Program-made: the position numbers and the translations under genes
NCBI RefSeq assembly: GCF_001476815.1
Contig: NZ_LDSL01000030.1
Span: forward strand, 62,001-126,000
DNA from: Pseudacidovorax intermedius
GTDB taxonomy: Bacteria; Pseudomonadota; Gammaproteobacteria; Burkholderiales; Burkholderiaceae_C
Length of the DNA: 64,000 nt
Direction of reading: 5' to 3'
Shown here: piece after piece, positions 8,000 through 15,807 of the stretch
How positions within the stretch are numbered: position 1 is the first letter of the stretch
How the letters are laid out: every line of letters starts with the position of its first letter
Notes under the pieces: model-generated
What the model saw: only the letters and a program-made list of their open reading frames with translations
What the model was told of the DNA's origin: nothing
Databases searched by the model: none

Positions 8000-9751
8000 G
8001 TGACCCGCCCGCCTGCGCCCGCCCTGGCCGTCACGCTCGGCCAGCATTCGCGCGCCGCGCCGGGCGGCGGCGCCAACCAGGACTTCCATGGCGCCATGCT
8101 GCCCACGGGCCACCTCCTGGCCAGCAAGGGCATCGCGGTGGCCATCGCCGACGGCATCAGCAGCAGCCCGGTCAGCCAGGAGGCGGCGCAGACGGCCGTC
8201 GGCGCCTTCCTCAGCGACTATTACGCCACCTCCGAAGCCTGGTCGGTGCGCCGCGCCGGCCAGCGCGTCATCGGCGCCACCAACGCGTGGCTGCATGCGC
8301 AGACCCTGCGCGGCGATGCCCGCTTCGACAAGGACCGCGGCCATGTCTGCACCTTCAGCGCGCTGGTGCTCAAGGGACGCACGCTGCACCTGCTGCACGT
8401 GGGCGATGCCCGGCTCTACCGCGTGCATCCGCACGCACTCGAGCCGTTGAGCGAGGACCACCGGCTGCACGTCTGCGCCGGCGAGTCCTACCTGTCGCGC
8501 GCACTGGGTGCCGGCGCGCAGGTGGAGATCGACTACCGCCACTGGGAGGCCGAGCCTGGCGAGCTCTACCTGCTGGCCACCGACGGCGCCTATGGCCATC
8601 TGGATGCGGACGCGGTGCACCGCCACCTGGCGCAGGCTGGCGACGACCTCGACGCCGCGGCCGCCGCCCTCACCGCCGATGCCCACGCACGCGGCAGCAA
8701 CGACGACGCCACCGTGCTGCTGCTGCGCATCGACGCCCTGCCCGATGCCGACGCCCCGCTGCCATCGCTCAGCCGCGACGGCCTGGCACTGCCGCCGCCC
8801 CTGGCGCCCGGCATGGCCTTCGAAGGCTTCACGCTGGTGCGCGAGCTGCAGTTCAGCGCCCGCAGCCACGTCTACCTGGCCACCGACGACGCCACCGGCC
8901 TGCCCTGGGTCCTCAAGGTGCCGGCGGTGGACCTGCGCGACGATGCGGACGCCCTGGACCGCTTCGCCCGCGAGGAATGGATCGCGCGGCGCGTCGACAG
9001 CGCACACGTGGTCCAGGCCTGGCGCGGTGAGCGGCCGCGGCGGCACCTGTTCGTGGCCCTGGCGTACATCGAAGGCCAGACGCTGGCGCAATGGATGGTG
9101 GACCATCCGCGCCCCGACCTCGACACCGTGCGCAGCCTCGTCGAGCAGGTGGGCCGCGGCCTGCAGGCCCTGCACGGCCGCGAGATGCTTCACCAGGACC
9201 TGCGGCCGCACAACGTGCTGATCGACCGCCAGGGCAACGCGCGGTTGATCGACCTGGGCAGTGCCCACGTCGCTGGCCTGGCCGAGGCGGGCGACATGGC
9301 ATTGCCAGCGGTGCCCGGCACGCTGCAGTACACGGCGCCCGAGTACCTGCTCGGCCAGGGCGGCAGCGTGCGCACCGAACTGTTCTCCCTCGCCGCCCTC
9401 ACCTACCAGATGCTCTGCGGCCAGCTGCCCTACGGCCTGGACGCCAGCCGCGTGCGCACCCCGCAGGACCTGCGGCGCCTGCGCTACGTGCCGCTGCGCC
9501 ACCACCGGCCCGAGTTGCCCGCATGGCTGGACGCCGTGCTCCAGAAAGCCCTGTCGCCGGAGCCGCGGAGGCGCCAGGAAGCGGTGTCCGAATTCCTGCA
9601 CGATCTGCGTGCCCCCGGCGCCGCCTTCCACCGACAGCGCACCGTGCCGATGGCGGAGCGCGACCCGGTGCGCTTCTGGCAAGGCGTAGCACTGGTCCTC
9701 GGCGTGGCGGTGGTGGTGCTTCTTGGCCGCCTCGTCCTCGGGACGCCGTGA
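8000..9751 (+). CDS. PP2C phosphatase-protein kinase fusion, membrane anchored
   Basis: The 583-residue protein joins two opposed signalling domains. Residues ~10-255 form a PP2C-type phosphatase (IADGISSSP, HVGDARLYRV, ATDGAYGHL, GSNDDATVLLLRI give the metal-binding aspartates). Residues ~275-540 form a Ser/Thr kinase with K306, an HQD catalytic loop (H398-D400) and DLG (D418) instead of DFG, followed by APEYL. The glycine-rich loop is degenerate (FSARSHVYLA), so kinase activity is less certain. A single helix near 560-580 anchors the C-terminus. The start is GTG at 8000, 31 bases after nirC. Similar fusions accompany nitrate/nitrite assimilation loci in pseudomonads and Burkholderiales, which suggests post-translational control of nitrite metabolism; the substrate is unknown. 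Confidence 0.88.
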   Translation: MTRPPAPALAVTLGQHSRAAPGGGANQDFHGAMLPTGHLLASKGIAVAIADGISSSPVSQEAAQTAVGAFLSDYYATSEAWSVRRAGQRVIGATNAWLHAQTLRGDARFDKDRGHVCTFSALVLKGRTLHLLHVGDARLYRVHPHALEPLSEDHRLHVCAGESYLSRALGAGAQVEIDYRHWEAEPGELYLLATDGAYGHLDADAVHRHLAQAGDDLDAAAAALTADAHARGSNDDATVLLLRIDALPDADAPLPSLSRDGLALPPPLAPGMAFEGFTLVRELQFSARSHVYLATDDATGLPWVLKVPAVDLRDDADALDRFAREEWIARRVDSAHVVQAWRGERPRRHLFVALAYIEGQTLAQWMVDHPRPDLDTVRSLVEQVGRGLQALHGREMLHQDLRPHNVLIDRQGNARLIDLGSAHVAGLAEAGDMALPAVPGTLQYTAPEYLLGQGGSVRTELFSLAALTYQMLCGQLPYGLDASRVRTPQDLRRLRYVPLRHHRPELPAWLDAVLQKALSPEPRRRQEAVSEFLHDLRAPGAAFHRQRTVPMAERDPVRFWQGVALVLGVAVVVLLGRLVLGTP

Positions 9752-9866
9752 GCACACCGGCAGCAGCCCAACATCCTCAAAAAAGACGAAGGGGCCAAAG
9801 GCGAATGTTGACGCACCACAGGTTAAGGTCGGCACCGATTCCCTTTTGGTGCCCCCGTCCCCATTC

Positions 9867-9986
9867 ATGACCGCCAAAGCCACACGCGCCGCCGCTGCAG
9901 CCACTTCCGCCAAGCTCGCCCTCTTCCTCGCCTCGCTCGCCGGGCTGGCACTGGGCCTGGTTTATCTGGTCAATCGATTCGGCTAG
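9867..9986 (+). CDS. Small single-pass membrane protein, hypothetical
   Basis: A possible 39-residue product begins MTAKATRAAAAAT and continues with one hydrophobic helix (LALFLASLAGLALGLVYLV) ending NRFG. The layout, a short basic and alanine-rich start then a single helix, is that of small inner-membrane proteins. There is no clear Shine-Dalgarno before the ATG, and I do not recognise the family. It sits 115 bases after the phosphatase-kinase gene and just before a bidirectional hairpin that would also end its transcript. Confidence 0.45.
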   Translation: MTAKATRAAAAATSAKLALFLASLAGLALGLVYLVNRFG

Positions 9987-9993
9987 GCCCGGC

Positions 9994-10042
9994 CCAAAAG
10001 ACAAAAGGCCCGCGATGCGCAAAACGCACCGCAGGCCTTTGT
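9994..10042 (-). terminator. Terminator hairpin after tRNA-Lys
   Basis: On the minus strand an interrupted stem (AAAGGCC and CGGTGCG on one side, CGCATCG and GGCCTTT on the other, with a TTTTG loop) is followed by TTGTCTTTT. It begins about 10 bases after the tRNA CCA end. Its plus-strand form has only three T residues, so it acts mainly on the tRNA transcript. Confidence 0.7.
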
Positions 10043-10049
10043 CGAATAC

Positions 10050-10125
10050 TGGTGGGACGTGCGGGGGTCGAACCCACGACAAACGGATTAAAAGTCCGCT
10101 GCTCTACCAACTGAGCTAACGTCCC
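10050..10125 (-). tRNA. tRNA-Lys (anticodon UUU)
   Basis: The 76-base minus-strand sequence folds as a full cloverleaf. Acceptor stem GGGACGT pairs with ACGTCCC, followed by an encoded ACCA end. The D arm has AGCTCAGTTGGTAGAGC, the anticodon loop is CTTTTAA with TTT in the middle, and the T arm contains GGTTCGAACCC. It decodes AAA and AAG. It lies downstream of tcdA on the same strand. Confidence 0.98.
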
Positions 10126-10168
10126 GCTTCACACCGATGCCAGCGCACCGTGTGCAGCAAAGCCAGCG

Positions 10169-10174
10169 ATTATA
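10169..10174 (-). promoter_or_regulatory. Putative -10 box for tRNA-Lys
   Basis: A perfect TATAAT on the minus strand overlaps the tcdA stop codon (CTATAATC) and lies 44 bases before the tRNA 5' end. No good -35 sits at 16-18 bases; TTTCAC is present only 12 bases upstream. The tRNA may therefore have its own promoter inside the 3' end of tcdA. Confidence 0.5.
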
Positions 10175-11018
10175 GCGTGGATTTTTGTGAAATCTGGTCG
10201 ATGACCCAACCTGCCGCGCACAGTCCGAAGGTCGCCGTGACGCTCACCATCGACCCGTAGCCGTGGCAGTTGAGCGAGCCGTCGCCGTCCATCGCGCAGG
10301 ATGCATCGGGCGGCGCCACGGGCTCCCTGCTGAAAACGCAGTTCAGCCCGATCGGCTTGCCGTCCTTCGGCGCGCCGTGATGCTTGCGAAGGCGCTGGCG
10401 CAGCTGCGCCATGAGCGGATCGTGCGTGGCACGGGCCACGTCGTCGACCTCGACCTTGTGCGCATGCCGCTTGCCACCCGCGGCGCCGACGGTCACGAAC
10501 CCGACCGAGCGCCGGCGTGCCAGGGCCCAGGCCGCCATGGCCGTCTTGGCCGCCATCTGGTCGCAGGCATCGATGACGGCGCTCACGGAGCCGGCGGCGG
10601 CTTCGGCCTGTGCAAGCACGGCGAGCCAGTTGTCGGGCGTGACGAAGTCGTCCACCGGAATCACGCGGCAGGCCGCATTGATCTGCGCGATGCGTGCCTG
10701 CATGGCCAGCACCTTGGCCTGGCCGACAGTTGCGTCCAGCGCATGGATCTGCCGGTTGATGTTGGACTCGGCCACGTGGTCCAGGTCGACCAGCGTGAGC
10801 GTTCCAACACCGCTGCGCGCCAGAGCCTCGGCCGTCCATGAGCCGACGCCGCCAATGCCGACCACGACAACGTGCGCGCGGCGCACGGCATCCGCACCGC
10901 CGATGCCATACAGGCGATCCATGCCGCCGAAGCGGCGCGCCAGGTCTGCTTGGCCGACGGCGGGGGCCGCGGCCCCTTCGCCGCCGTCGGCAGCGGCCGG
11001 GACGGATGGCGCGGTCAA
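10170..11018 (-). CDS. tcdA: tRNA threonylcarbamoyladenosine dehydratase
   Basis: This ThiF/E1-like enzyme uses ATP to cyclise t6A37 in ANN-decoding tRNAs to ct6A. Visible marks are RFGGMDRLYGIGG, the nucleotide loop VVGIGGVGSWTAEALARSG, LVDLDHVAESNINRQIHAL and the FSREP segment, all close to E. coli TcdA (268 residues). The start is uncertain. A TTG at 11018 whose second and third bases begin the cpoB stop codon would give 282 residues and tight coupling. The internal ATG at 10922 would cut off the conserved RFGG segment. It is the last gene after tolB-pal-cpoB and abuts tRNA-Lys, itself an ANN-decoding tRNA that is a natural substrate. Confidence 0.85.
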   Translation of the reverse strand: MTAPSVPAAADGGEGAAAPAVGQADLARRFGGMDRLYGIGGADAVRRAHVVVVGIGGVGSWTAEALARSGVGTLTLVDLDHVAESNINRQIHALDATVGQAKVLAMQARIAQINAACRVIPVDDFVTPDNWLAVLAQAEAAAGSVSAVIDACDQMAAKTAMAAWALARRRSVGFVTVGAAGGKRHAHKVEVDDVARATHDPLMAQLRQRLRKHHGAPKDGKPIGLNCVFSREPVAPPDASCAMDGDGSLNCHGYGSMVSVTATFGLCAAGWVIDQISQKSTL

Positions 11019-11779
11019 CGCAGGCGGGACAGTCGCTCGCGCGCCGCGGTGGCCGCTTCGGACTGCGGATAGGCCTTGACCAGGTCTTCCAGCGTGCGGC
11101 GTGCCGCACGCGCGTCTTTCAGCTCGATCTGGCAGTTGGCGATGGACAGCACGGCTTCGGGCGCCTTGGCATGGTCCGGCGCCAGCGACAGCATGGAGCG
11201 GAAGTTGGCGATGGCCTCGGTGTAGTTGCGCGTGGCGTACTGCGCATTGCCCAGCCAGAACAGCGCGGAGGGGTTGTAGCCGCTGCGCGGGTAGCGCTTG
11301 ACGAAGTCGGCGAAGGCGGTCTGCGCCTGCGCGAACTGGCCGGCACGGAACACACCCAGCGCCGCCTCGAAGTCCGCCTTCTCGCGCGGATCGGCCGTGA
11401 AGTCCTTGCCATCCACCGACACCTGCTGCGGCTCGCTCTGCTTGAGCTTGTCGTCGATGGTGGTCTGGCGCTGCTGCAGGTCGCTCAGCGTTCGGGTCAG
11501 CTGCTCGTTCTGTCCGGTCATGCGGGCCAGGTCGCCACGCAGCGCGTCGATCTGCTGCTGCAGGTCGACCAGGCTGCGGCGCAACTGGCCGTTCTCGTCG
11601 GCGAGCCGCTGCGTGGTGTTTTCCGACTGTTGGCGGATGGTCTCCACACGCTGGCGCAGGTCGAGGATGGCGCGGCGAGCCTCGTCGTCCTCGAACAGCG
11701 CCGCATTCGCCCCGGCCGACAGGCACAGAAAAGCGGCCGCAAGGGCCGCCGGGCGGACGAGGTGCTGCAGGCGCTGCAT
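11015..11779 (-). CDS. cpoB: Cell division coordinator CpoB (YbgF)
   Basis: The 254-residue periplasmic protein has a Sec signal peptide (cut near ANA-ALF, residue 26), then a Gln-rich coiled coil (~35-105) that trimerises in the family. After a linker come TPR repeats (~130-250: FRAGQFAQAQTAFADFVKRYP, LFWLGNAQYATRNYTEAI, and so on). CpoB links the Tol-Pal machine to peptidoglycan synthase PBP1B during constriction. Its start overlaps the pal stop by one base (TGATG), so the two are translationally coupled. Confidence 0.93.
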   Translation of the reverse strand: MQRLQHLVRPAALAAAFLCLSAGANAALFEDDEARRAILDLRQRVETIRQQSENTTQRLADENGQLRRSLVDLQQQIDALRGDLARMTGQNEQLTRTLSDLQQRQTTIDDKLKQSEPQQVSVDGKDFTADPREKADFEAALGVFRAGQFAQAQTAFADFVKRYPRSGYNPSALFWLGNAQYATRNYTEAIANFRSMLSLAPDHAKAPEAVLSIANCQIELKDARAARRTLEDLVKAYPQSEAATAARERLSRLR

Positions 11780-12300
11780 CAGCGGTACACGATCTCGGCG
11801 CGGCGGTTCTGGGCGCGTGCGTCTTCGCTGGTGCCCTGGACGGCCGGCTTTTCCTTGCCGAAGCTGACGGCCTCGATCTGGCTGTCGTTCACGCCCAGCA
11901 GCGTCAGCGCGCGGCGCACGGCTTCGGAACGCTTCTGGCCCAGGGCCAGGTTGTACTCGCTGCCGCCACGGTCGTCGGTGTGGCCTTCGATGGAGATGCG
12001 GCGCGACGGGTTGGCCTTCAGGAAGCGGGCGTGCGCGTCGAGCAGTTGCTGGAATTCGGGCTTGACCGTGTAGCTGTCGAAGTCGAAGTAGACGATGCGG
12101 GCCACGCCGACCGGACCCTGGCGGGTCTGGGCGTTGGGATCGATGGTCACGGGGGCCACGCCGCTGGCAGCGCCGCCGGCACCGGAACCCGTGCCGCCCA
12201 TGCCGGCGTTGCTCACCGGCGCCTCGTTGAGCTTGGTGCCCGACGAACAGCCCGCCACCAACGCGACGAAGGCCAGGGCAAAAATCGATTTCTTCAACAT
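11779..12300 (-). CDS. pal: Peptidoglycan-associated lipoprotein
   Basis: The 173-residue outer-membrane lipoprotein has a short signal with lipobox ALVAGC (lipidated C18), a Gly/Ala linker and an OmpA-like peptidoglycan-binding domain. The motif GHTDDRGGSEYNLALGQKR carries the diaminopimelate-binding Asp and Arg. Pal tethers the outer membrane to the wall and binds TolB. The ATG at 12300 lies behind GAGGAG; an upstream in-frame start at 12324 would spoil the signal peptide. It is 28 bases after tolB. Confidence 0.96.
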   Translation of the reverse strand: MLKKSIFALAFVALVAGCSSGTKLNEAPVSNAGMGGTGSGAGGAASGVAPVTIDPNAQTRQGPVGVARIVYFDFDSYTVKPEFQQLLDAHARFLKANPSRRISIEGHTDDRGGSEYNLALGQKRSEAVRRALTLLGVNDSQIEAVSFGKEKPAVQGTSEDARAQNRRAEIVYR

Positions 12301-12328
12301 ACGAACACTCCTCAGTGCGGACAAAAAA

Positions 12329-13642
12329 TCATTGCTTCTGGAAGGGGCCCCAATCCGGTTCCCGGATGTCCCCCGCCTTCCCCGCCAACCGCGCCTTGAT
12401 CTTGCCGTCCAACGTGGTCGTCATCAGCGCTTCTCTACCCTGGATCTGTGTGGAATAGACGAGCAGCTTGCCATTCGGCGCGAAGCTGGGGCTCTCGTCC
12501 GCTGCCGTGTCGGTGATGGCAGTGGCGTTGCCGGTGGCGAGTTCCATCACGTGGAGCTTGAAGGCGCCGCCGACCCGCGAGATGTAGGCCAACCACCGTC
12601 CGTCGGGACTGATGGCCGGCGAAATGTTGTAGGAACCCGAGAAGGTCACCCGCACCGGCGCACCGCCGCTCGCGGGCATCTTGTAGATCTGCGGTGCGCC
12701 GCCTCGGTCGCTCACGAAATAGATGGTGCTGCCGTCGGCCGTGTACGTCGGCTCGGTGTCGATGCTGCTGCTGCTCGTCAGGCGGCGCGGCTCGCCGCCC
12801 GTCGACGGGATGGTGTAGAGCTGCGAGCCACCGTCGCGGCTGAGCGTGACGGCCAGCGTGCGGCCGTCCGGCGCCCAGGCCGGGGCGCTGTTGGAGCCAC
12901 GGAAGTTGGCCACCAGGCGGCGCTGGCCCGAAGCCACCGTGTGCACGTAGACCACCGGCTTGCGCGACTCGAAGGACACGTAGGCGAGTTCGCCGCCGTT
13001 GGGCGACCACACCGGCGAGATGATGGGCTCAGGACTCGCGAGTGCCGCCTGTGCGTTTTCGCCGTCGGCATCGGCCACCCACAGGGTGTAGCGGCCGCTG
13101 GCCCGCGTCACGTAGGCGATGCGCGTGGAGAACACGCCCTTCTCGCCCGTGAGCTTCTCGTAGACGTAGTCGGCGATGCGGTGGGCCGCGAGGCGCAGGT
13201 CGGCTTCGGGCACCGTGTAGCTCTGGCCGCCGAGGTCCTGACCGCGCACCACGTCCCACAGGCGGAATCGCACGTCGTAGCGGCCATCTGCCAGCCGGCT
13301 GACGCTGCCGGCCACCAGCGAATCGGCGGTGCGCTGGCGCCACAGCGCGAGGTCGGGCCGGCTGCTCTCGTCGAGCGACTGGCCGGAGGGATCGACGCCG
13401 CGGAACTGGCCGCTGCGCTCGAGGTCGGCCTGCACGATGGTGGAGAGCTTCTGCGGCGAGCTCTCCTCGCCGCGGAAGGGCACGAGGGCGATGGGCAGCT
13501 GGGTCAGTCCCACGCCGGACACCTCGACGCGGAACTGGGCAAAGGCCGGAAGCATCGGGGCCGCGGCAAAGGCCGTGATCAGCGTGCGGCGGCCAAGGGT
13601 CGGGAGATCGAAGAAGGACTGCGACGTCGACGGTTTATTCAT
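12329..13642 (-). CDS. tolB: Tol-Pal system translocation protein TolB
   Basis: The 437-residue periplasmic protein has the N-terminal TolB domain (FRVEVSGVGLTQLPIALVPF) and a C-terminal beta-propeller built from repeated PVWSPNGGELAYVSF, PAWAPDGRTLAVTLS and PAISPDGRWLAYIS units. TolB cycles between Pal and TolA during outer-membrane constriction. The signal sequence carries a twin-arginine-like GRRTLITAFAAAP (R18, R19) rather than a plain Sec leader. tolQ, tolR and tolA are not upstream; an MsbA-like gene diverges from the 174-base spacer instead. Confidence 0.95.
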   Translation of the reverse strand: MNKPSTSQSFFDLPTLGRRTLITAFAAAPMLPAFAQFRVEVSGVGLTQLPIALVPFRGEESSPQKLSTIVQADLERSGQFRGVDPSGQSLDESSRPDLALWRQRTADSLVAGSVSRLADGRYDVRFRLWDVVRGQDLGGQSYTVPEADLRLAAHRIADYVYEKLTGEKGVFSTRIAYVTRASGRYTLWVADADGENAQAALASPEPIISPVWSPNGGELAYVSFESRKPVVYVHTVASGQRRLVANFRGSNSAPAWAPDGRTLAVTLSRDGGSQLYTIPSTGGEPRRLTSSSSIDTEPTYTADGSTIYFVSDRGGAPQIYKMPASGGAPVRVTFSGSYNISPAISPDGRWLAYISRVGGAFKLHVMELATGNATAITDTAADESPSFAPNGKLLVYSTQIQGREALMTTTLDGKIKARLAGKAGDIREPDWGPFQKQ

Positions 13643-13816
13643 GCAGCTCGGAGGAATTTACGCCTGGAAAGTTTCAGTTCGAGGACAGGTCGCCCGGGGC
13701 GCGAAGCCGGCGATGTTACACCTCGGCCCTCCGCGCAAACCCGGGCTTGCCAGCCGAAGTCGCTCACGTCCTACATGTCCCGGGGCGGTGCGACCCCGCC
13801 CGTAGAATCCGCCGCC

Positions 13817-15598
13817 ATGTCGAGTTCTCCCGCCGATGCGGCCGCCCGGGCCCCCCTGACCCGCCGGCTCGCCAGGCTCATGACCTGGTTCGGCGGGTCC
13901 CGTCGCTGGTGGGTGCTGGCCGTGGGTATGTCCGTGCTGGCGGCCATCACCGAGCCCCTCATGCCGGCCCTGCTCAAGCCGCTGCTGGACCGCGGCTTCG
14001 CCCGCGGGCAGCTCGCACTGTGGACGGTGCCGACGGCCATCATCGGGCTCTTCGCGGTGCGCGGCGTGGCGCAGTTCGTGTCGCAGTACGCGCTGGCGCG
14101 CATTGCCAACGAGGGCATGCAGCGCATGCGGGGCGTGCTGTTCGAACGGCTGCTCGCAGCGGAGCTCGGCCTCTTCGCACGGCAGTCGGCCAGCGCCCTG
14201 TCCAACACCATCGTCTACGAGGTGCAGACCGGCGCCATGCTGCTGGTGCAGGCGCTGCTGAGCATTTCGCGCGACGGCTTCACCGTCGTCGCCCTGCTCT
14301 TCTACCTGGTCTACCTCAACTGGAAGCTCACGCTGGTCGTGGCGGTGCTGGTGCCCGGCGTGTCGTGGATCATGAAGGCGCTCTCGCGCCGGCTCTACCG
14401 ACTGACGCTGATGGGCCAGCAGGCCACCGACGACCTGGCCTACGTGGTCGAGGAGAACGTGCTCGCGCACCGCATGGTCCGGCTTCACGGTGCCCAGGCC
14501 GGCCAGTCCGGCCGCTTCGACCGGCTCAGCCACAGCCTGAACCGGCTGGCGGTCAAGTCGACCATCGCCTCGGCCGCCATGACGCCGCTGACGCAGCTCT
14601 TCGCGGCCGTCGCGCTGTCGGTGGTGGTGATGATCGCCCTCTGGCAGAGCGGCGACCAGGGCCTGACCGTGGGCGGCTTCGTCGCCTACATCACGGCCAT
14701 GCTGATGATCATCGCGCCCATCCGCCGCCTGGCGGACATGGCCAATCCCATCACCCGCGGCCTGGCGGCGCTGGAGCGCGGACTGGGGCTGATGGACGGC
14801 ACGCCGGTGGAAACCGATGGCCGCTTCGAGATGGCGCGCGCGCAGGGCCGCGTCGAACTGCATGGCGTGCAGGTGCGCTACCGGGAGGACGCGGGCATGG
14901 CGCTGGAGGACATCGACCTGCACATCGCGCCCGGCGAGGTGGTGGCGCTGGTGGGGCCCTCGGGCTCGGGCAAGACCACGCTGGTCAACCTGCTGCCGCG
15001 CTTCGTTCAGCCCACTGCCGGCCGGGTCACGCTGGATGGTCACGACGTCGCCGACTGGCGGCTGCACAGCCTGCGCCGCCAGTTTGCGCTGGTGAGCCAG
15101 GACGTGGTGATGCTCAACGACACGCTGGCCGCCAACGTGGCCCTGGGCGCCGACGCGGTGGACCGGGACCGGGTCCTGCGCTGCGTGGAGGCCGCCAACC
15201 TGGCGCCGCACGTGGCACGCCTGCCCCAGGGCATCGACACCCTGCTCGGCCACAACGCGACGGAGCTGTCGGGCGGCCAGCGGCAGCGGCTGGCCATTGC
15301 CCGGGCGCTGTACCGCGATGCGCCCGTGCTGCTGCTGGACGAGGCCACGTCCGCGCTCGACACCGAATCCGAGCGCCTGGTGCAGGAGGCGCTGCAGCGC
15401 CTGATGGAGGGCCGCACCACGCTGATCGTGGCGCACCGCCTGTCCACCATCCAGCATGCGGACCGCATCGTGGTGATGGACCGCGGCCGCATCGTGGAAC
15501 AGGGCAGCCATGCCCAGCTGATGGCCCTCGACGGGCTCTACGCCCGCCTGCAGGCGCCACGCGCGCCTTCCTCGTCCGCCGCCGCTGCCGCGGGCTGA
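13817..15598 (+). CDS. msbA: Lipid A export ABC transporter (MsbA-like)
   Basis: The 593-residue half-transporter has an exporter-type membrane domain with six helices (~30-330) and a nucleotide-binding domain (~350-580). Walker A GPSGSGKTT lies at 380-388, the signature LSGGQ at 484-488, Walker B LLLDEATSALD follows, and the switch His is in VAHRLSTI. It shows the MsbA-type opening (MPALLKPLLDRGF). MsbA flips lipid A-core across the inner membrane. The ATG at 13817 is used because the frame stays open far upstream through unrelated antisense sequence. No lpxK or kdsB is adjacent, so a general lipid or drug exporter cannot be excluded. Confidence 0.85.
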   Translation: MSSSPADAAARAPLTRRLARLMTWFGGSRRWWVLAVGMSVLAAITEPLMPALLKPLLDRGFARGQLALWTVPTAIIGLFAVRGVAQFVSQYALARIANEGMQRMRGVLFERLLAAELGLFARQSASALSNTIVYEVQTGAMLLVQALLSISRDGFTVVALLFYLVYLNWKLTLVVAVLVPGVSWIMKALSRRLYRLTLMGQQATDDLAYVVEENVLAHRMVRLHGAQAGQSGRFDRLSHSLNRLAVKSTIASAAMTPLTQLFAAVALSVVVMIALWQSGDQGLTVGGFVAYITAMLMIIAPIRRLADMANPITRGLAALERGLGLMDGTPVETDGRFEMARAQGRVELHGVQVRYREDAGMALEDIDLHIAPGEVVALVGPSGSGKTTLVNLLPRFVQPTAGRVTLDGHDVADWRLHSLRRQFALVSQDVVMLNDTLAANVALGADAVDRDRVLRCVEAANLAPHVARLPQGIDTLLGHNATELSGGQRQRLAIARALYRDAPVLLLDEATSALDTESERLVQEALQRLMEGRTTLIVAHRLSTIQHADRIVVMDRGRIVEQGSHAQLMALDGLYARLQAPRAPSSSAAAAAG

Positions 15599-15729
15599 AC
15601 GAGACGGAATGCAGCGGGGCCCGGTGGCCCCCTCGTACCTCGACGCGACATGCCGCGCAAGCCACGTCCTACGCGCGGAAAGGCCAATACGCGTCCTCTT
15701 GAGTCAGGTCATGTACGAGTTTTAAAAAC

Positions 15730-15744
15730 TTAACAGAATGTTAA
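15730..15744. promoter_or_regulatory. Inverted repeat TTAACA-GAA-TGTTAA
   Basis: A perfect 6-bp dyad with a 3-base spacer lies in the AT-rich spacer 64 bases before the GAF-EAL gene. Its size and symmetry suit a dimeric regulator. No matching regulator is known to me. Confidence 0.4.
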
Positions 15745-15754
15745 CCTGCACCAT

Positions 15755-15777
15755 GACGTGGTGGAACGCGCCACGTC
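15755..15777. promoter_or_regulatory. Inverted repeat GACGTGG-N9-CCACGTC
   Basis: A perfect 7-bp dyad lies 10 bases after the first palindrome and 30 bases before the GAF-EAL start codon. It could be a second operator or a 5'-UTR hairpin that affects access to the AAGGA ribosome-binding site. Confidence 0.4.
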
Positions 15778-15807
15778 TTCCGACAGTCAGCGACGAAGGA
15801 TTAGGCA

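Noticed and set aside
12095-13816. Upstream extension of the MsbA frame to 1167 residues
   Set aside because: The extra 574 residues are antisense to tolB and pal and show no transporter similarity.
13658-15511. A 617-codon frame antisense to msbA
   Set aside because: No recognisable domain; His/Gln/Arg-rich shadow translation.
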